From assembly GCA_023451735.1 (NCBI GenBank), contig JAEXYH010000067.1:1-64000 (forward strand): a DNA stretch of 64,000 nt, given 5' to 3'. The notes under the pieces are model-generated. The model did no database searches. It was not told the DNA's origin and was given only the letters and a program-made list of their open reading frames with translations. Both the position numbers and the translations under genes were made by a program. Positions 59,708 to 64,000 of this stretch are shown piece by piece (the first letter of the stretch is position 1; each line of letters begins with the position of its first letter). The stretch is from Pseudomonadota bacterium (lineage in GTDB: Bacteria > Pseudomonadota > Alphaproteobacteria > Rhizobiales > Rhizobiaceae).

Positions 59708-61174
59708 TTATGTTTTCATACTCTGGACTGCCGCTTCCAGCGTAGTGCAAGCCTTGTCTATGATCTTCGGTCGCAGGTTGGTTACACCGAGCAGTAAGCC
59801 CGGCTCCCTCTGCTCCGGATTGCTCCACCACAGCGACAACGGCATCGGGGCAATTCCCTGCGGGACGACCGATCGAACCAACGCGACATCGTCGATGTGC
59901 AAAGGCAATTTCACTTTGATGGCGAGCCCCGACATTGCCTCGATTGCGATCGTGTCACCTAGCCGGTCGCGCAAGGCATCGCGCCGCTCGGAGTAGAGCG
60001 CTTTCATATGGCGGAGATGCCGAAGGTAGTGACCGTCGGCAATGAATCCGGCAAGGGCCAACTGAGTCGTTGTATTTGGTGCGGGTTGCAGATAGGTGGC
60101 GACATCCCAGAGACGGGCGATCAGCCCGATCGGAGCGACCACGAATCCCAAACCGAGCGCCGGACTCATCGTTTTTCCGAAGCTGCCGATGTGTATGACA
60201 CGGTCGCCTCCGACCTCGCCAGCCAGTGCCGGCATGGCTCGTCCGGAAAGCTGCAGTTCGCTGAGATAATCGTCTTCTATGATCCATGCTCCGGACTTTG
60301 CAGCCCAATTTAGCAGTGCCACCCGACGCGCGGGAGATAAGGCAACACCGGTCGGCGCCTGCTGTCCGGGCGTAACGACGACCAGTGCGGCGTCATGGCA
60401 GGCTCTGATGCCCTCATCGACGTCGATACCCTCGTCGTCCACCGGGACAGGCACGAGCTTCATGCCGTCCAGTTCGAGACCCTTTTTTGTGAACGGATAG
60501 CCGGGATCTTCGATCCAGACCGGGCGTCCCTGCAATCGAAGTGCACGGATCACCATGGCCAGCCCGCCGCGATAGCCAGATGTGAGGATGATCTGATCAG
60601 GGTCGCACTGAAGGCCCCTCGCGATGGCCAGGTAGCTCGCGATCTGCGTACGAAGTTCGGGATGGCCGCGTGGATCGATCTGCCCGACTGACGCCATCGC
60701 GTCGGCGCGGACGGCGCGCATCCGGTGTCGGGCCCAAACCTTGGCTGGGAAGGCATCTTGGGCTGGCACGCCCATCTGAAACGGAAGGGGCGTGCTGTAG
60801 AAGGCGGGAAGCAGTCCGGAGTAGGGTGCTTCGGACCTGACGGTGGATGACTTCGACCGCCGCGGCATTGCCTCCGCTACCCTTGTGCCGGCAGCGCCTG
60901 CCGAGACAAGCAGAGCCTCATCCACGAGGCGTTCATATGCTCCTTTAACTGTGCCTCGCGATACGCCGAGCTGGATCGCCAAATCTTGCCAAGAGGGCAG
61001 GCGGCTTCCGGGCGCCAGTCGCTCGTCCAGGATTGCCGACCGGATCGCATTGCTGATCTGCTCACCTAAGGGCACCGGTTTCGATCGATCAAGCGCGAAG
61101 GAGATCGCAGTCTTATCGCTTGGTACAGTCAAACGCTCATTCCTTGGTTCTGCCGGACAGGCGGCCTGGCGCAT
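59708..61174 (-). CDS. MocR/PdxR-type regulator (GntR HTH plus aminotransferase domain)
   Basis: The 488-residue protein has a winged helix of the GntR type at about 30-95 (LGEQISNAIRSAILDERLAPGSRLPSWQDLAIQLGVSRGTVKGAYERLVDE) followed by a class I aminotransferase fold, with PLP-binding Lys expected in HIGSFGKTMSPALGLGF. The PLP domain senses PLP or related ligands rather than catalysing. It diverges from azoR with a 130-base shared space, so azoR and the GNAT gene are likely targets. Confidence 0.85.
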   Translation of the reverse strand: MRQAACPAEPRNERLTVPSDKTAISFALDRSKPVPLGEQISNAIRSAILDERLAPGSRLPSWQDLAIQLGVSRGTVKGAYERLVDEALLVSAGAAGTRVAEAMPRRSKSSTVRSEAPYSGLLPAFYSTPLPFQMGVPAQDAFPAKVWARHRMRAVRADAMASVGQIDPRGHPELRTQIASYLAIARGLQCDPDQIILTSGYRGGLAMVIRALRLQGRPVWIEDPGYPFTKKGLELDGMKLVPVPVDDEGIDVDEGIRACHDAALVVVTPGQQAPTGVALSPARRVALLNWAAKSGAWIIEDDYLSELQLSGRAMPALAGEVGGDRVIHIGSFGKTMSPALGLGFVVAPIGLIARLWDVATYLQPAPNTTTQLALAGFIADGHYLRHLRHMKALYSERRDALRDRLGDTIAIEAMSGLAIKVKLPLHIDDVALVRSVVPQGIAPMPLSLWWSNPEQREPGLLLGVTNLRPKIIDKACTTLEAAVQSMKT

Positions 61175-61304
61175 ATCTAAAGAGTAAGCGGTTACTCGAC
61201 ATCTCTGTTCACTGTGGGGAAGACGAGTACTGCGACAAGATCACTCTACGGACGGACGGTCCGTCGCTCGCAAAATCTACGACATTTTCAAGAAGGTAAA
61301 GCAG

Positions 61305-61961
61305 ATGCGCCTCTTTCATGTTGACTCCAGCGCCCGCAACAAAGGTTCGATCAGCCGCGATCTCACGGCATATTTCGTCGAAGAGTTGCGACGTCATGTG
61401 AGAGATCTGAAGGTCGATTACCTGGATTTGGCAACGGACCCGTTACCGCACGTCACGGAAATGTTCACTGCCGCGATGTTCACTCCTCCCAATCAGCGAA
61501 CGGATGCCATGCGAGAGGCTCTCAAGCAGGGAGATGAAGTGGCGGCGCGTATGATTTCGGCAGACGCACTGCTCTTCGGCGTTCCGCTTTACAATTTCGG
61601 AATGCCTTCAACGTTCAAAGCCTTTATTGACCAAGTTGTAAGGCCGGGTGTGACGCATGTCGCGGAGGCTGACGGCACGATCAGCGGCAAGATGGGCGCA
61701 CACCGGGCGTTGGTTGTCTCGACGCGAGGTCTCGACTTCAGCCCCGGTGCCGCGTGGGACGATATGGACGGGCTTCTCCCCGGTATCCGCGCCGTTTTCA
61801 AATTCATCGGCCTCAAAGACGCGACGTACGTGAATGTGCAGCCGTTGCTGGTAAGTGGCGAGGAGCGCAAGCAGCAGGCGATCTCTGAAGCCCGCGTTGA
61901 ATTGAGCAGCATTGCCGGGAAGTGGAGCCTCCAAACACCGGACCTTTCGGAAGTCGCATGA
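61305..61961 (+). CDS. azoR: FMN-dependent NADH:quinone/azo reductase
   Basis: The 218-residue flavodoxin-fold protein shows FHVDSSARNKGSISRDLTAYFVEEL (phosphate-binding loop), GVPLYNFGMPSTFKAFIDQVVRPG (FMN contact) and VVSTRGLDFSPG. Such enzymes reduce azo dyes, quinones and nitroaromatics in the cytosol. The stop overlaps the GNAT start (ATGA), giving coupled translation. Divergent from the MocR gene. Confidence 0.87.
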   Translation: MRLFHVDSSARNKGSISRDLTAYFVEELRRHVRDLKVDYLDLATDPLPHVTEMFTAAMFTPPNQRTDAMREALKQGDEVAARMISADALLFGVPLYNFGMPSTFKAFIDQVVRPGVTHVAEADGTISGKMGAHRALVVSTRGLDFSPGAAWDDMDGLLPGIRAVFKFIGLKDATYVNVQPLLVSGEERKQQAISEARVELSSIAGKWSLQTPDLSEVA

Positions 61962-62404
61962 TGTCAAAAGACGATTTCTCAGTCGGGTATGCCGAGATGG
62001 CCAGCGAGATCGGTGAATGCTGGCCCCTCATGCGCCAATTGCGGCCCCATCTCGAATCGCCGAAGGACCTGGTCGATCGGGTGATCCGCCAGGGCGCGCA
62101 TGGATACAAGCTCATTGTCCTTCGACGTAACGATGAGATCGTGGCACTTGCTGGCGTGAGGCAACAGGAGAATCTGGTCTTTGGCATTCATATGTATGTC
62201 GATGACCTGGTCACCAGTGCCGAAGTCAGAGGCTTGGGGTTTGGCGCTAAGGTGATGGAAGCGGTCGAGAAGGCGTGCGTCGCGGCCGGCGGGACGACCG
62301 TGGTCCTCGACACTGCCCTGAAGAACGTCGATGCGCAGCGGTTCTACGAGCGGGAAGGCATGCAAAAGGTCGCGGTAAAGTATGTGAAGCGGCAACACTC
62401 GTAA
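61958..62404 (+). CDS. GNAT-family N-acetyltransferase
   Basis: The 148-residue protein is read from ATG 61958, overlapping azoR by 4 bases. It shows the acetyl-CoA-binding segment VTSAEVRGLGFGAKVMEAVEKACVAAGGTTVVLDTA (R/Q-x2-G-x-G/A form) and NVDAQRFYEREGM. The acceptor is unknown. Coupling with azoR suggests joint control in a detoxification response. Confidence 0.83.
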   Translation: MMSKDDFSVGYAEMASEIGECWPLMRQLRPHLESPKDLVDRVIRQGAHGYKLIVLRRNDEIVALAGVRQQENLVFGIHMYVDDLVTSAEVRGLGFGAKVMEAVEKACVAAGGTTVVLDTALKNVDAQRFYEREGMQKVAVKYVKRQHS

Positions 62405-62582
62405 CATCAGGTCATCTCTCACCGCGGAAATGCGTTCCCGCGGTCTCAGAGGCCGATGTACGGCTCGCTCGGCCTTTGCGCCGGGCGGGTCGCGATCCAT
62501 CTTTCTCAGAAGAATCTTGGCTGACCCCGAGTAATCTACTTCCAGACTTCGATCGTCGCGCCAGGCGACCATATCGGAATTG

Positions 62583-63497
62583 TTAGCCCAGTCGTTGCGC
62601 GACGCTGCTCAGCTTCTCCCTCAGCCATCCATGCCCGGGGTCCGTGGTATGGCGCGGGTGCCAATACATGGCCTCATGAATGTCTGGAACAGCGAAGGGC
62701 GATTCCAAAAGCTTGATATTCACGGTGCCGAGCAGACGCTTCGCCGCCCTTTCCAGCACCAGGCTCACAAGCCGCGTACCTTCGATCAGGAACGGGTTCA
62801 ACAGAAAGCTTTCCACGGTGACCTCGATCCGCCGCTGGACGCCTTCGTCGGCCAGATGTTGGTCGGCCAAGTTCAACTGGCGATCGTTTCCGATGCCGTA
62901 GACGAGATGCGGAAGTTCAAGAAATTGCTTCTCGCTCAGTTTCTCGCCGACGACATCGGGATGATTTGCATCTACGGCGCAAAGCCACCGGTCGCTCAGC
63001 AGCGGAGCAGTCGGGTAGTCGTTCGGTCCGAACAGTTCAATGGGTTCGATGACGATATCGGCCTGGCTCGTCTGCAGAACGCGCGCTGCATCACGCGCAC
63101 GAGGCAGCAGATGAATGGTGACGTTCGGTGCCTCGTTCGAGATCAATTTTACGAGTGGCGTGAGCAGGACCAGGCCCGCATAGTCTGAGGCGCTGATCGA
63201 AAAAGTGCGAGTGTCGCTCGACGGATCGAACCCTGGCCGCCTCAAAAGGGTCTGCTCGATCTTCGTCAGCGAATCCTTGAGCGGGACTATAAGGTCTTCC
63301 GCGTTGCGGGTAAGCGCGAGGTCGCGGCCGACGCGGACCAGCAGAGGATCGTGAAAGATGTCGCGCAGTCGCGCGAGTGCGGCGCTCATCGCCGATTGGC
63401 TTAGGCCGATGCGTTCGCCAGCACGGCTCACATTCCGCTCCGTAAGAAGCGCATCGAGAATGACGAGAAGGTTAAGGTCGATGTTGCGCAGATTCAC
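62583..63497 (-). CDS. LysR-family transcriptional regulator (NodD-like branch)
   Basis: The protein has 304 residues when read from GTG 63497 (GGGGGAG upstream). The N-terminal helix-turn-helix NLLVILDALLTERNVSRAGERIGLSQSAMSAALARLRDIFHDPLLVR is of the LysR type, and NLRNIDLNLL with DPLLVRVGRDLALT is the pattern of the NodD/NahR group. A periplasmic-binding-like effector domain follows. It diverges from the flavin reductase gene, its probable target, 300 bases away. Confidence 0.87.
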   Translation of the reverse strand: MNLRNIDLNLLVILDALLTERNVSRAGERIGLSQSAMSAALARLRDIFHDPLLVRVGRDLALTRNAEDLIVPLKDSLTKIEQTLLRRPGFDPSSDTRTFSISASDYAGLVLLTPLVKLISNEAPNVTIHLLPRARDAARVLQTSQADIVIEPIELFGPNDYPTAPLLSDRWLCAVDANHPDVVGEKLSEKQFLELPHLVYGIGNDRQLNLADQHLADEGVQRRIEVTVESFLLNPFLIEGTRLVSLVLERAAKRLLGTVNIKLLESPFAVPDIHEAMYWHPRHTTDPGHGWLREKLSSVAQRLG

Positions 63498-63797
63498 GTG
63501 CTCCCCCGATGCATGCGGCTCCGTATGATGTTGATCAGTTTGCACCATCCCGCCTCGCGGATTGAAGTCGTTTTGTCGCATGCCAAAACACAGGAAACCT
63601 CCATATTGCGCCTGCGAGATGGTGATCTGCGCAATTCCTTTGCATGCTGCATTCGCGGTGAACTGCAAATGCTGCCTTAACGCGCATCACAGATAGGGAT
63701 CGATGCGACGGATAGTTGGGATATCTATTATCGATTAGACCACAGGCACACGCGCCTCTTAGCCTCTGTGACAGGAACAAGTCATAACGGGGCGCGC
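63498..63797. promoter_or_regulatory. Divergent space between lysR and flavin reductase
   Basis: No gene is seen. Near 63723-63735 ATCTATTATCGAT is close to a palindrome of the LysR T-N11-A type and is a candidate operator. The region is otherwise unremarkable. Confidence 0.35.
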
Positions 63798-64000
63798 ATG
63801 AGAAACATCCAAAGAGTCGGAGAGGGGTTCGGAGCCTCACTCTCGCAGACCAGTGCGGACGCGACGGCCTTCCGGGCAGCAATGCGGAACTTCGTTGGGA
63901 GCGTGAGTGTCGTCACCACGTGGCACGGCGACAGGCCGTGGGGGATGACGATCAGCTCGTTCACCTCGGTATGCGCCGATCCGCCGACCATTCTAGTCTG
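63798..64000 (+). CDS. Flavin reductase-like protein, 5' part
   Basis: The frame starts at ATG 63798 and runs off the window end (67 codons visible). After a 27-residue tail comes FRAAMRNFVGSVSVVTTWHGDRPWGMTISSFTSVCADPPTILVC, the N-terminal flavin-binding strand set of the HpaC/NtaB flavin reductase family, which supplies reduced FMN/FAD to two-component monooxygenases. Divergent from a LysR gene, which fits an inducible aromatic or sulphonate degradation cluster that would continue beyond the window. Confidence 0.82.
   Translation, partial: MRNIQRVGEGFGASLSQTSADATAFRAAMRNFVGSVSVVTTWHGDRPWGMTISSFTSVCADPPTILV

Overview
The window is alphaproteobacterial, most likely Bradyrhizobiaceae/Nitrobacteraceae (Bradyrhizobium, Rhodopseudomonas, Tardiphaga or Afipia). 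This rests on high GC, a RegA/ActR-type regulator, paired acyl-CoA dehydrogenases, a UgpB-like binding protein beside a two-component system, OtsA/OtsB, and several families of intergenic palindromic repeats that I associate with this group. No database search was possible, so family names are pattern-based judgements.

Bases 1-24.5 kb look like chromosomal backbone. They hold an MmcB-like nuclease end, a redox response regulator, MFS transporters, two acyl-CoA dehydrogenases, an amino-acid binding protein, an L,D-transpeptidase, an ECF sigma factor and a three-gene histidine kinase/response regulator cassette opposite a UgpB-like binding protein. A TonB-dependent receptor with its own ExbB-ExbD-TonB and the trehalose genes otsB and otsA follow. 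Ten intergenic spaces in this part carry palindromic repeats of four families; I found none after tRNA-Ser(GGA) at 24452-24541. I take this tRNA as the left edge of a genomic island whose right edge lies outside the window.

The island opens with a defence-like segment (24.7-37.5 kb). The most interesting locus is 24760-28395. A holo-ACP synthase (acpS) diverges from a tightly coupled operon of five genes: an acyl-carrier-like protein, an XRE repressor, an ImmA/IrrE metallopeptidase with a C-terminal chagasin-like inhibitor domain, a papain-like C1 cysteine peptidase with a complete Q/C/H/N catalytic set and no propeptide, and a thymidylate-synthase-like enzyme with its catalytic Cys. Chagasins inhibit papain-family enzymes, so the operon appears to encode a cysteine protease together with its own inhibitor, on a polypeptide that may be cut or switched by ImmA activity. 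I know of no described system with this composition. It is followed by a translationally coupled MazG-like/uracil-DNA-glycosylase-like pair, a metallophosphoesterase fused to a Cys-less thymidylate-synthase-like domain, a SIR2-like DUF4917 protein and a complete ABC-three-component (ABC-3C) system with an alpha/beta-hydrolase effector.

From 38 to 46.5 kb come a methyltransferase-like gene, an ISL3-type transposase-like protein between imperfect inverted repeats, two tandem tyrosine-recombinase-like genes and an excisionase-like HTH gene. From 46.5 to 52.6 kb an eight-gene minus-strand run encodes three small unknown proteins (two of them paralogous), a membrane-segment-free FtsH-like AAA+ zinc protease, a small coupled protein, a GIY-YIG/DUF4357 protein, a DEDD exonuclease and the HTH protein. 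Upstream lies an array of 11-bp-spaced GATATC repeats and a divergent ribbon-helix-helix-like gene.

The last 10 kb (53.5-64 kb) are ordinary accessory genes: a hydrolase pair, a Crp/Fnr regulator with a small membrane protein and an SDR-like protein, a TPR membrane protein, a MocR regulator divergent from azoR and a GNAT gene, and a LysR regulator divergent from a truncated flavin reductase gene.
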